NCBI GenBank assembly: GCA_025200525.1
Contig: CM045770.1
Location: forward strand, 130,848,200-130,912,199
Length of the DNA stretch: 64,000 nt
Reading direction: 5' to 3'
From: Camellia lanceoleosa
Lineage: Eukaryota > Streptophyta > Magnoliopsida > Ericales > Theaceae
Part shown: positions 45,627 through 55,892 of the stretch, piece by piece
Layout: every line of letters starts with the position of its first letter
Numbering within the stretch: position 1 is the stretch's first letter
Notes under the pieces: generated by a model
Told to the model about the DNA's origin: nothing
Database searches by the model: none
Seen by the model: the letters and a program-made list of their open reading frames with translations, nothing else
Made by a program: the position numbers and the translations under genes

Positions 45627-45725
45627 CCATCTATTGACTCATCTCTCTTAAATATCTTAGAGCAACCACCGGTTGCTTGTTTCATCCACGATATCTAGAA
45701 CGTCTTCTATCACCCATCTGTGATA
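45344..45725 (-). repeat. Array of short inverted repeats in the Copia-type interior
   Basis: At least eight hairpins with 5-7 bp arms and 4-7 nt loops: GAACAAC/GTTGTTC (45344-45362 and 45539-45557), GTCAAC/GTTGAC (45369-45385), TGTCAA/TTGACA (45509-45527), AAACAAC/GTTGTTT (45569-45588), ACAAC/GTTGT (about 45599-45612), GTCAA/TTGAC (45622-45638), AGCAACC/GGTTGCT (45661-45677), TATCAC/GTGATA (45708-45725). Loops are mostly CC(A/T)-pyrimidine. Most units are spaced about 25-30 bp. Confidence 0.75.
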
Positions 45726-46360
45726 TTTTCTTTATTGTATTCTTCAACTCTCATTTCGAAGAATATTTTTTTACTTCATTTCTTCAAATAAAATCTACAA
45801 ATTACAAGTATAGAATTTGCAAAATCTGACCATACGGATGTGTCTAGAATACTCTAAATAGTTGGAAAGCACTACTGGATCGTTGTGAATGAACTCCGAA
45901 TGGCTTAAATTTAGTCAAAATAGATTGGACGGTTCAGATCGACAGTTGTAGCTTTACCGTGAAACATTGGATAATTCCTTTTATTTTGCTGTCACTTTAG
46001 TTCATCTTCTCTGGCCCATCTTTTTTTGGGCAAACTTTGATTCGGCAATTGCGGCTTTGTTTTAGTTCTAATTTCGATGCAATTTTTTGCATTGAAATCC
46101 TTTCGACGAGTGTTTCAATATTCTATCCTCAAAAAGCAATTTTGACAATTTTGAAAATTTTCATTTATGTATATCTCATTTATCGGTGAACTTCGGATAC
46201 TTCTTGGCTCTTTTGATTAATGGTTCTGGATTCCTATGGTCGACACGAACCCTCTGGTATATTCAGAAATTGATTTTGACACCTTCGAAATCTAAACAAT
46301 TTTTTAAATCACTCTGTTCTTCTATGTTTCTGATTATTTTTGCCCAAAGTAGCTCTTCTA

Positions 46361-46372
46361 GCTTTGTTACTA
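46361..46372 (-). other. Decayed Met-tRNA primer site
   Basis: On minus, TAGTAACAAAGC follows the 5' LTR end. It matches TGGTATCAGAGC at 9 of 12 bases; two of the three differences are G to A. Confidence 0.5.
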
Positions 46373-46817
46373 CTGGAGAAAGTGGGAGAGAGATGTATAC
46401 TAGTTGTGATGATATACAAAGAGAGGAAAATAAATTGAACAAACACTCCTTTTATTTAATCACAAACAAATTATACAAAACAGAGCTATCTCTCTGTTAA
46501 CTCTCAAACTCTCTACTCTCTTAGAAATCTCCTTATTTGGAGATGTTATGTCTTTCCTTGAAGATTACATTTTTCTCCCACTCTATCTCAAACAAACATA
46601 CAACTTTTCTATTTATAGATTTTCAATCCATGTACAAGCCGTGTGTGCACAGTGTTTCTTCGTTCTTAAGCTTTTGACCATGGCAACCTCATAAAAGCTT
46701 CTTCTTCTCTTCTACATCATTCTGTACTCCTCTTCTTCAACCTAGAATTCTCTAGTAGCTTTTTCTCTTCTCTAGATTTCATTATCTTCAAACTCAAATT
46801 GAGTTTGTCTTCCAACA
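46373..46817 (-). mobile_element. 5' LTR of the Copia-type element
   Basis: About 445 bp, plus reading CTGGAGAAAGTGGGAGAGAG to TTTGTCTTCCAACA, roughly 85-90% like the 3' LTR by eye. The left end is approximate. Confidence 0.75.
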
Positions 46818-47003
46818 GTCCTACCCTTCCGACGCCGTTGATCTGGAACTAGACCTAAATTTGAGTAGCGGCGGCACCATCGACGTGGAAATAGCGATGA
46901 CAAGGTGAAATATATATATATATATATATAGGGGGTTGAGAGGCGATGGCGAGATGGCGACGGCGAGGACGAGGAGTAACAACGGAGGTGAAGAAGAAGA
47001 ATA

Positions 47004-47047
<44 letters not shown>

Positions 47048-47551
47048 AAAGTTTGGTTTCATCATTTGACCGTATATACTATATATATACATTTCGGTAA
47101 TTCGGTCATTTTGTAGATGTTTGTCCTTATGAACAAAGTAATTTAAAGTGCGGACCTTTGGCTAATGAAAATTCAAAATTGAATTTTTGGACCGAATGCC
47201 TATTTGTAATTGATATCAATCTCAAACATTTCTTCATATTTTAACACAATACATGTAAACAGAAAAAAAAATAATTGTTAGAATATATTTAATATATAAA
47301 ATATATACATGCTCCAAATTTTAAATTTTTTTGTATGTTCTCGCTCCATTGCCCCTGCTACTTTTAGAGAGTCTGTTAGGCTCTTTAAATATAGAGAACT
47401 TTAAAGCGATGAGCCAAAATAACTTCACTATTAAAGAGTTTACTAAATCAAGATAAAATGCATAATTTGAACCTTTTAAAAAGCTTGTTGAAAACACTCC
47501 CCCTTGTCACATTATGTATATATCCATTCCGTAGTGCTCGAGGAGATAATA
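46818..47551. other. Spacer with microsatellites
   Basis: No supported gene. (TA)n at about 46911-46931 and (GA)n at 47006-47044. A 106-codon minus frame here is made of the (GA)n and LTR sequence. Confidence 0.5.
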
Positions 47552-47556
47552 CCCAT

Positions 47557-48466
47557 TGTACGGGGGCGAAATATCCTTTGCTCTCCGTATGCCTTGAACG
47601 TCAAGCTTCCGTCAACGGCGTCTGTCTCTGCAATACAAAAAGGGTGAGCTGCCCGGCGGTGGTGTGCCGGAAAGACCCTCCGACAATCAAGTCAGATTTT
47701 TGAAAGAAGACAATGGGGAGAGAGTGTTTGTGAGAGTGAGTTCGCATACCTCCAACGTTCGTCTCCCCCCCTCTTTCTAGGTTGGCCATGCAGCCTTAAG
47801 GTCGTGCGCGCACTACCTTTGCTGTCCTTCCCTGGACAGGTGGCAGTGTGCGCCTCTCACCACCTTACGCGTGTGAAGGTTTTGTCCTTTCACCAGTACA
47901 CACTGAACTGTCTAACGGTATTGAGGTGTTCGTGGGGCAGATGTCCTCTCCTTCACACCATTGGCCCATGTGGCACCCTTGACCGAGATACCACGACCGG
48001 CCTAACATTCGGGGGAGACTTGTAATCACATAACCGTGCTATGTGTCTGATTGATAACTTCGAATTAGGCGAAAGCCTGACCAGCACGACCGAGCCATTA
48101 CCGACCGGTTCACCAGGACCAGCCGGGCGAGGCATGCCGGCCTCCAACCGTCCAACCATCCATCTCGGTCCCGCGGACGCTGCCTATCTCAAATGACCGC
48201 TTAGGCGCATACTGGCGCTAACAGCGTCCCAAGCCCGGCCCGGGATCCATCTAGCTCGGTGTCATCACCGTAACCCTCAGCTCCGTCCGCTTCATGCAAG
48301 CCGCAGCTCGGCAACGTCAGTTGGTGCCTGACCGGTCGACAACCCTGACCGTGCGAGTCAGGTTGCTGGCCGCGCCGACGTGAGAGTTGGCTCGGCGCCG
48401 TACACTCCGTCAAGACTGCTGTCATCGTTGCTCGGCCGTACAACCCAGCGCAAATCTCCCCTCACA
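47557..48466 (-). mobile_element. 3' LTR of the Retand-like element
   Basis: 910 bp; plus reading TGTACGGGGGCGAAATATCC to AATCTCCCCTCACA. Nearly identical to the other LTR except for an indel-rich patch at 48055-48180. Confidence 0.93.
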
Positions 48467-48778
48467 ATTGCCCCTTAAACCCATCCGAGCTATCGTGATT
48501 GGGTTTACCTATGCGTCCGAGCTATGATTGATTTGCACCCTCGCCAGGCCGAGCTTAAATAAGGCGATGCCTGCCGCCGAGCAGTGGTTGAATTGGGGAC
48601 ACTTCTACCACCGAGCGATCTCAATTGGCCGGCCGCCACCTCCACTGTCCCATCAAAGGTCGTGCAGCCGTACTGATAGCCGCGTTTTCAGTGCCACGTG
48701 TCATCACGCTATTGGGTCGTGCGCTACCGTTTAAGACGCGAGATTCAAGCAGCGCGCCGTTTGGGTTTCCCACCCACT

Positions 48779-49579
48779 CTTAAATACCACACACGAAGGG
48801 GCAGAGCCCTTCACTTTCTTGCTGCCATCTTCAAACTGAAAACCCTAGTTACCAAAGCCGCTGTGCCCCCCCCCTTTTTGCCATTGTCGCTGCAGTCAAG
48901 CTTTCGAGGGAGAGGACTCCACACGTCTGTGTACTGGTAAGTTAGCCCTCCTTTTCATGGCATTTCATTTTTCCAACTTTTCAAGCTTTTTGTGATTGAG
49001 TTCTCCATGTTTGCCCTCATTGTTCTTCCTATAGCTTAGAACTGGCACACCCTAGGGCTAACGAGAACCAATAGAGGACTGGAAGGGGCCTCCGTGCCCC
49101 TGGTTGCTCTTGGGCTCAAGCAAACTCATCCCACTGTGATGAACAGCTTGAACCTGGGTAAAATCGGGCTAAACGCCTTTTTTGATCCATAGGTAGAGCT
49201 ATAACCGAGCAAAAAACTGTTTGTGGCCTCTTGTAGAGGCTGCGACCGGGCTGAATAGCCCATTAGATCGGTGAGGGGAGCGAACCGAACTGAGACCCTT
49301 CGTCTGAAACCTTAACTACGCTGAAGGATCAACAGGATCCATCACTAGTTGTCAACCGAGCTATACCGAACTAGAAGGATAGAAGGCTTATGTAGTGGAA
49401 CCGAGCTAGGACTGTCAAAAACACCAAGTCCTTCACCGAGCAATTTCCGATAGGAGCCGTGCGATATCTGCCATGCTAACCTTTGGACTCATTTTTAATA
49501 TGCAGAACAAATAGGACCGACCAAGCCCGTCCAGCATTTTTGACCGAGTCATACACAAAAACCCAATAAAACCGAGATA
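48779..49579 (+). promoter_or_regulatory. Promoter and spliced 5' leader of the antisense gene
   Basis: TTAAATACC near 48779 is a TATA-like box. A leader exon with CACTTTCTTGCTGCC runs to CTG|GTAAGT at 48936/48937. The intron ends TATGCAG at 49505. The second exon begins AACAAATAGG and reaches ATG at 49580. Strong donor and acceptor sites in the right order support splicing; no transcript data are available to me. Confidence 0.5.
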
Positions 49580-51540
49580 ATGGGGAAGTACCGGTTCATG
49601 GTTAGCTTGCCCGGCGCGATGGCAGAATTTAGAAGGGAATACAACGTTCCTGATGACGTCATCTTAGAACTCGCCAAAAAGGGGGATACGCTGTGGGGGG
49701 ACTTAGACCGGTGTCCCTTCACGGTCGATTCCATTGTCGAGGGAGGGCTCCGCTTCCCCGTGCAGCCATTGATCTGCGAATTTTTGAGGCAGACAAGGCT
49801 TTGCCCGAGCCAAGTTTCCACCAATACGTACAAGATAATAAATGGCGTTGCCGAGCTGAACCGAAGGCTCGGTCTCGCAGAAATTTTTCACCAATATAGT
49901 TAGTAAAAATAAGGGTGGGTTTTGCTATTACCTCAAAGTCAAGAAGGGCCGAACAAAACTCATCGAAGGCAACCCAGATAAAGAAGCCAACAATGACGAC
50001 TTCCTCTGGGTGTCCGGTAATTACGAGGACACAGAGGCGCCCATACCGGGCTGGTATATTAGGAAAGATTTCGGCCATTCTGGTGAGTAGCCCGGCTTAC
50101 CGTGTTATCTTCATAATGCGTCAATTTCTTTTTAACTTTGCACCGGTCTAACACTTGTCTTCCTCTTGCAGATAGACACTTGGCGGCGGACTATCATCAG
50201 GCCGACCCAGAAGCAATCCGAGCTCTACTTCGTCACCCCGAGGAAGAGAGACAAGCCTCAGCCGCTCGGCCGAACAAACATACAACTACGGTAGCGCAAA
50301 AGCAGCGTGGTGATTTCTGGCGCTCCGTCTCGAGCGGATCCAACCCTTCCACCGATCAAATTTGTTGCACTCACCGCCGAGCAAGAGATGGCGAAAATCC
50401 GAGTGAACAAGTCTATGATCACCGGAGGAGGCGAGTCGGCCTCGAAGCGGCGGGAACCGTCAACCCGGCCGGTCAAACCGGCCGTTCTTGCACTTGCCCG
50501 AGAACAGCAGTGGCGGTCAAAAAAGGCCCAGGAAGGATCTGGCCGGGCAGAACCTCATTGATGAAGACTCAACCGAGGTCGCCTCCACCGAGTCGGGTGA
50601 CCAGGCCGAGCAACCACGGGCCAGTAAATCCAAAGGCAAGGGCCTAGCCACACCCGGCACGGGTGCCCGAGTTAAATGTGGCAACGGCCGGTCTCGGCGA
50701 GATTGATTCTGTTGACAAGGATTACTCCCTTGGTTTCAACATGACCAAGGGGTTGATCCTTCCAGCAGACATGAAGAAACACGATGAGCTATCCGACCTA
50801 AAGGTCTTACGCTCGGCTGCCAAATCCATCGTCTTTGGTAAGCTTTCAATTTTTCTTCAACTATTTGCGCGGTTTTGCTCGGTTTCACAAATACTTACAA
50901 CCCTTCTCTTGCATGCGAGCCGCACAAAAAATTATCTGGCGCCTGACCGGGTGATAAAGGTGCACGAGCTTCTTGCGATCGCCGAGAACAAAAGCGGAAG
51001 CGGTAGCCAAGGCGAAGCGGCGAATGAGGCTATCATGGCGAGCGAGATAAGCCGCAGCGAAGGTCGACCGTGATCTTTGAAAGCGAGGTGAAGAAGACCA
51101 AAGCTCGGTACCTCGCCGGTGAGGAAGCTTCGTGGCGCCAACAAAGCTTTGGAGAAGGCGGTCGAGGACGAAGACCGAGGATATAAGCGGGCGAAGACCT
51201 CGGCGCCAGTCAGCGACCAAAGACATCTTTTTCGGTCAAATTTGAAGGCCAGTGGAAAAAAGTTGGTCTGGGTCAGGACTCCGCTATGTTCGTCAATCCG
51301 CCCGCTGCTTATATCCTGGTGTACATGCTCGCATACTCCAGGGCCGAGCAAAACAGACTCATTGCCGAGGCGAGGAAGGAGGCTGAGGAGGAAGCTGCCG
51401 CCGCGGAACAGACCGAGCAACCTCCACTCGAAGCATCTCCAAATGCTGAAGATGAAGTGATTGACCGGGAGGTTCTCACGGTGGAGGGCACTGACAATGA
51501 GGCCGAGCAAATCCCGCCGGAGCAGACGGTCGACGAGTAG
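49580..51540 (+). pseudogene. Antisense gene with Transposase_28-type domain
   Basis: ATG at 49580. The first part carries the plant 'putative gypsy type transposon' domain (Pfam PF04195, recalled): EFRREYNVPDDVI, then GLRFPVQPLICEFLRQTRL and NTYKIINGVAELNRRLGL. A one-base shift near 49895 leads to KNKGGFCYYLKVKKGRTKL and APIPGWYIRKDFGHS. A second GT-AG intron fits 50083-50171 (TCTG|GTGAGT, TTGCAG|AT). Later segments lie in alternating frames: VALTAEQEMAKIRVNKS, LGFNMTKGLILPADMKKHDE, a third donor at 50838 (TTTG|GTAAGC), and an acidic tail rich in A and E (RKEAEEEAAAAEQTEQ) ending DE at 51540. Function unknown; the gene is opposite to gag-pol and decayed. Confidence 0.7.
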
Positions 51541-52410
51541 ATGGAGGAGGCCGCCGATCAAAACCTTGCACTAGATTAGAGATTTTTCTGTTTTTCTTGT
51601 TTTCTTTGCTTTCTTTTTTGCAATGTAACCGGGCTATGCCCCCCTTTTGTACTGAACTTTTTCTTATCAATGAAATGTGAACTTTCTGCTAGTGCATCTG
51701 TTATTTCTGTTCGGCTTGCATCCGTGTGAATTTCTTGCTTCATACTTTATGAAACTGGCAGGTCGGCTGAACCGCACAAACAGTCGTTGCATTTCCAAAT
51801 AAAATGATATTTTGTACTTGGCCGAGCAAAATCCGCTCGGCCTTGTTTGGTTGGGAACACTTAGTCGGCCGAGCAAAAACTAGCCCACCTTTGTGAAGTT
51901 GTTTAATATGCCAATATTTCCTTTCGGTCGAGCAAATTTAGCTCGGCCGTATAATTGCTGGACAATTCACCAACACTGTCAATTCCACCCAGCGAAATCA
52001 GCTCGTTTCCCATATTGGACAATCCGCCAATATGCCCTATGAGCCGAGCAAAACCAGCTCGGCTCCTATATTGGGCAAAACACCAATGTTTTAGTTAGGT
52101 TGGTCATGCCCCCAACATTCCCACCGGGCGAGCAAAACCTGCTCAGTCCTAATGCGCGCTGTTCCATACCGAGCAAAACCAACTGTTTGTGCGGTCTGCT
52201 CTCATTCCGAGGAAAACAGCCCGGTCACCTTCAGGTCGGTTCTTGCCCCTGGCATCCATAATTGCCTTTTGTGTCTTGTGATATCATTGGACAAATGTAA
52301 TACCAAACAAAAAGAGACTAATTTTCATTACAAAAACATTGCCATCTCTTACATCACATGCCAAAGGGCTAGAGGTCTAAAAAAGCTAAGCAACATAAAC
52401 AAATTACATT
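51541..52410 (+). repeat. GGCCGAGC...GCTCGGCC hairpin array after the antisense gene
   Basis: Noncoding stretch between the two convergent genes. Perfect or near-perfect hairpins with 7-nt A-rich loops: 51820-51842 (8-bp arms), 51925-51949 (9 bp, one T-G type mismatch), 52041-52065 (9 bp). Weaker ones are near 51864, 51990, 52116 and 52175. A second motif, ATATTGG/CCAATAT, pairs at 52012-52033. The antisense gene may end here, as AATGAAATGTG at 51670 is followed by T-rich text. Confidence 0.65.
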
Positions 52411-53370
52411 TCAAAAGTAAAAGACCTTAAGGTTTGCTGCATTCCACGGTCTGGGGACAGCCTTGCCATCTAAGTCTTCCAGATGGTATGCCCCCTTGCC
52501 AGCAAGACCAATGTATGGTCCTTCCCAGTTTGCACCGAGCTTGCCTTCGCCAGGGATCACTGTGTTGCCAAGCACCTTCCTGAGGACCCAATCCCCAATC
52601 TTGAATAGCCTAGGGTGCACTGCCTTGTTGTATTTTTTGGACAGTTCCTGCTGATAGGCCGCTATGTGGATCAATGCGCGCTCTCGTCTTTCTTCAGCAA
52701 GGTCCAACTCTAGTGCCACGGTCTCATTGTTCAAGTCTGGTTGGAAACTTTCTGAGCGGATGGTTGGCATGCCAATCTCTAATGGGATGACGACCTCCAT
52801 ACCACAGGCCAAAGCGAACGGTGTTTCCCCGGTTGACCATCTTGGTGTAGTGCGGTATGCCCATAGCACATTAGGAAGCTCTTCAACCCACTTTCCCTTT
52901 GCCTTCTCAAGCCGCTTCTTCAACCCGTCCAGGATGGTCTTGTTTGAGGCTTCTGCTTGACCATTCGACTGAGGATAAGCCGGGGTTGAATTGTAGAACT
53001 CAATCTTCAACTCTTCGCAAAATCCGCGAAAGAGTTTCCCATCGAATTGAGTGCCATTATCTGAGATGAGCGCCCTGGGTATACTGAAGCGAGTGATCAC
53101 ATTTTTCCAAACAAATTTCTTAACGTCTTTTTCCTTAATGGTTACCAGTGGCTCGGCCTCCACCCACTTGGTGAAATAATCAGTGGCGGCGATGAAAAAC
53201 TTGCGATTGCCCGGTGCGATTGGGAGTGGTCCAACAATATCCAATCCCCAGAGTGCGAACGGCCAAGGACTTGTGAGGGAGAGCAACTCCCTTGCTGGTT
53301 GGTGGATCTGGTGAGCAAATTTCTGACATTTTTCACATCGGCGAACGTATTTTTGCGCGTCCGCCTGCAT
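52411..53370 (-). CDS. Integrase (Retand-like)
   Basis: Continuous 319-codon segment. It starts within the zinc finger (C12 and C15 in RRCEKCQKF; the two histidines lie upstream in another frame, LHEGICGSHTGG). The DDE core has D44 (WGLDIVGPL), D104 (LISDNGTQF) and E140 (NGQAEASNKT). The C-terminal part has IGDWVLRKV and GANWEGPYIG, and ends NLKVFYF. It would insert element cDNA. The first M is not a true start: the frame is part of one polyprotein with RT and is parted from it by a frameshift near 53400. No internal stop is visible. Confidence 0.93.
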   Translation of the reverse strand: MQADAQKYVRRCEKCQKFAHQIHQPARELLSLTSPWPFALWGLDIVGPLPIAPGNRKFFIAATDYFTKWVEAEPLVTIKEKDVKKFVWKNVITRFSIPRALISDNGTQFDGKLFRGFCEELKIEFYNSTPAYPQSNGQAEASNKTILDGLKKRLEKAKGKWVEELPNVLWAYRTTPRWSTGETPFALACGMEVVIPLEIGMPTIRSESFQPDLNNETVALELDLAEERRERALIHIAAYQQELSKKYNKAVHPRLFKIGDWVLRKVLGNTVIPGEGKLGANWEGPYIGLAGKGAYHLEDLDGKAVPRPWNAANLKVFYF

Positions 53371-53831
53371 GCATGGCCACCAATAACTCTGCGAGATTGC
53401 TCGGTAGGCTAGAGATCTACCCCCAGTATGGCTGCCGCAGATGCCTTCATGGAGAGGAAGGCTTCCACCTTAGAGGGGTGGACACACTTCAAATACAGCC
53501 CCGTAAAAGATTTCTTGTTTAAGGCTCCGGAAGGTGAGAGCCAAAACCGCTCTGACTTTGCCCGGATCTTGTGGGCCGTCTTCTTTTCTTCTGGTAGAAT
53601 TCGATCTTTCAAAAAGGCGACGATGGGGTCCATCCAGGAAGGTCCCAGGTCGGTGCAGAGTACCTCGCTTGCTTCTGGTTCCTCAATGCTTGGCCGGGGT
53701 AAAAGTTCAATCATCAAGGGATTGGGAAAGGTTGTCTGAGTGGAAGCGAGACCGGCCAATTCATCGACTGTACTATTTCCTTCGCGGTTGATCTGTTCAA
53801 CTCTGATGGCATCGAACTTCCTGACTTCCGC
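53371..53831 (-). pseudogene. Linker between second RNase H and integrase
   Basis: After the TGA at 53832-53834 (a CGA codon in relatives is likely) the frame continues as AEVRKFDAIRVEQINREGNS, then ELAGLASTQTTFPNPLMIE and WLSPSGALNKKSF to ILGVDL, where a frameshift near 53410-53430 leads into the integrase finger. This corresponds to the end of RNase H and the integrase N-terminal region. Confidence 0.8.
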
Positions 53832-55892
53832 TCACACCAGCGCCTGATACTTGGCCATTCTTTCATCTTTGGCCTCATACTCCCCTGAGACTTGATTGAC
53901 CACCAGCTTTGAGTCACTGAACACCATAAGGGCTGTGACCTTCATTCTCAGCGCGCTCCTTAGACCGGCGAGGAGGGCTTCATACTCCGCCTCGTTGTTG
54001 GATGCTGGGAAGCCGAGCGTAATTGCTTGCTCAATAATCAGCCCATCTGGCGAAGTTAGCACAATTCCCAGCCCAGCCCCATGCCTATTGGACGCCCCAT
54101 CGACGAACAACTTCCACATCTCGCCAAGAAACAGCTTCCAGCAATCAGACGGATTCTGGGAGCTTCTCAATTCCAAGTCTCTGGTAGGCTCAATCTGGTC
54201 TCCTTGCACGTCTTTGCTGGGTTCTTCTTTCGATGAGTCGTCGGCCTTTGCTATTTCAGTCAAGCTTTGCTCTTCTCCCGCTCGCGAGCCATCACATATC
54301 TTTGTTGCCAGAACCCTGGGTTGTGCTAAATCCGCATCAACCAAATCAACCGGACAGATTGGATGTGTTCCTGGGGCAAATTTCGCCACAAAATCCGCAA
54401 CGGCTTGAGCTTTGATCGCGGTGCGCGGTCGGAACTTAATGTCGTACTGGCCCAATTCCACGGCCCATTTCAGAATTCTCCCCGTAAAGTCCGCTTTTTC
54501 GAAGAGCACCTTGAGCGGGAACTCGGTTAATACCACTATTGTATGGGCGTGAAAGTAGTGTGCTAGCTTTCTCGACGCCATCATGAGAGCCAACGCCAAT
54601 TTTTCCAAGGGAAAATATCTCGTTTCGGCCGGGAGCAGAGTCTTGCTCACATAGAAAATAGGCAAGTGCTGAATGCCCTCAGCGCGAACTAGAACAGCGC
54701 TCACCGCATGTTGAGAGACCGCCAAGTAGAGGTATAACTCCTCGCCAGGCTGAGGTGTAACCAAAATAGGTGCTGAGGAGAGATACGCTTTCAAGTCCTC
54801 CAGAGCACGGTCGCACTCTTCATCCCAAAAGAACTTGGACTTCAAGGTTTTGAAGAAGGGCTTGCAACGATCCAAAGACCGACTGATAAATCTGTTCAGC
54901 GCGGCTGCCATCCCAGCAAGATGTTGCACGTCCTTCGCGGAGTTAGGGCACTCCAACTCTTGTATTGCCTTGATTTGCGATGGGTCGGCCTCAATTCCCC
55001 GGTTTGTGAGCAAAAAACCTAAGAATTTCTCGGTGCCAACTCCAAAGGCGCACTTAGAGGCGTTCGGGCGAAGCTTGTGACGCTTGATTATGGCGAACAT
55101 TTCTGCTAGGTCGGCGAGTTGCTGAGACTTTTCCTTACTCTTCACCACCATATCGTCGATATAGGCCTCCATAGTTCGGCCCAAGAGAGGAGCGAACATC
55201 TTTGTCACCATCCGCTGAAAGGTTGCCCCGGCGTTCTTCAGTCCGAACGACATGACCTTGTAGCAGAATAAGCCTCTGGGAGTGGTGAAGGACGTGATCT
55301 CCCTGTCCGGTTTGTACATGGCTATCTGATGGTAACCGCGATATGCATCCAAGAAGCTAAACCTCTGATGGCCAGCGGTTAAGTCCACCAGTTGGTCAAT
55401 TCGTGGGAGAGGAAAGTTATCCTTTGGGCATGTGCGGTTGACAGTCTTGTAATCCATGCAGACTCGCCACTTGCCGTTCTTCTTAGGAACCACCACCGTG
55501 TTAGATATCCATCGAGGGTACTGCACTTCCTCTATGGCCCCGGCGTCCAATAAATTCTTCACTTCCTCCGCAACTACTTTAGCATGGTGCAGGGCCGAAC
55601 GGCGCGTTCTCTGTATGACTAGCCGTGCATTAGGGAAGACGTTCAGCTGGTGGCAAATGAAGCTTGGGTCGACACCAAGCATATCGTAAGGCGTCCATGC
55701 AAAAGCCTCCAAGTTGGAAACCAAGAAGTTGACATAATCCGCTCGTTCGGCGCTGGACAAGGATGATCCTAAGAGGAAAAACTTGGTCAGATCGTTTTCG
55801 TCAATGCGCACTTCCACCAAGTCTTCGACTGATTTTTCCTCGGCCTTTCTACCCACGTCTTCTAGGACCTCCTTCCCCTCGGGGCCCCTCAA
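53832..55892 (-). CDS. Reverse transcriptase and two RNase H domains (Retand-like)
   Basis: 686 codons in one frame. RT: WISNTVVVPKKNGKWRVC, D182 in FLDAYRGYHQIAM, YIDD at 244-247 (EAYIDDMVVKSK), FLGFLLTNRGIE. First RNase H (about 355-500): FFWDEECDRALEDLK, LYLYLAVSQHAVSAVLVR, where the usual catalytic D is replaced by A in LAVS, so it is probably inactive. Second, archaeal-type RNase H (about 592-686): D598 in KLFVDGASN, E636 in NNEAEYEAL, D660 in VFSDSKLVV. The acquisition of this second RNase H is a known mark of the Tat lineage. RT copies RNA to DNA and RNase H removes the template. The frame closes at a TGA probably derived from CGA. Confidence 0.95.
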   Translation of the reverse strand: MRGPEGKEVLEDVGRKAEEKSVEDLVEVRIDENDLTKFFLLGSSLSSAERADYVNFLVSNLEAFAWTPYDMLGVDPSFICHQLNVFPNARLVIQRTRRSALHHAKVVAEEVKNLLDAGAIEEVQYPRWISNTVVVPKKNGKWRVCMDYKTVNRTCPKDNFPLPRIDQLVDLTAGHQRFSFLDAYRGYHQIAMYKPDREITSFTTPRGLFCYKVMSFGLKNAGATFQRMVTKMFAPLLGRTMEAYIDDMVVKSKEKSQQLADLAEMFAIIKRHKLRPNASKCAFGVGTEKFLGFLLTNRGIEADPSQIKAIQELECPNSAKDVQHLAGMAAALNRFISRSLDRCKPFFKTLKSKFFWDEECDRALEDLKAYLSSAPILVTPQPGEELYLYLAVSQHAVSAVLVRAEGIQHLPIFYVSKTLLPAETRYFPLEKLALALMMASRKLAHYFHAHTIVVLTEFPLKVLFEKADFTGRILKWAVELGQYDIKFRPRTAIKAQAVADFVAKFAPGTHPICPVDLVDADLAQPRVLATKICDGSRAGEEQSLTEIAKADDSSKEEPSKDVQGDQIEPTRDLELRSSQNPSDCWKLFLGEMWKLFVDGASNRHGAGLGIVLTSPDGLIIEQAITLGFPASNNEAEYEALLAGLRSALRMKVTALMVFSDSKLVVNQVSGEYEAKDERMAKYQALV

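Larger units (their letters stand above)
44780..46817 (-). mobile_element. Non-autonomous Copia-type element
   Basis: Two direct LTRs (44780-45222 and about 46373-46817) enclose 1.15 kb. On minus the LTR begins TGTTGGAAGACAAACTC and ends CTTCCAACA, giving a 9-bp terminal inverted pair. A polypurine tract and a decayed primer site fix the orientation. No gag, protease, integrase or RT is present. The bases just outside are AGGAC on the left and GTCCT on the right, an inverted rather than direct match. Confidence 0.78.

Noticed and set aside
46772..47092. Minus ORF of 106 codons with serine-leucine repeats
   Set aside because: It translates the (GA)n microsatellite and the edge of the Copia LTR.
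50885..51561. Minus ORFs of 113 and 209 codons opposite the antisense gene
   Set aside because: Low-complexity shadows (S/L rich) of the + strand acidic tail; no motif found.
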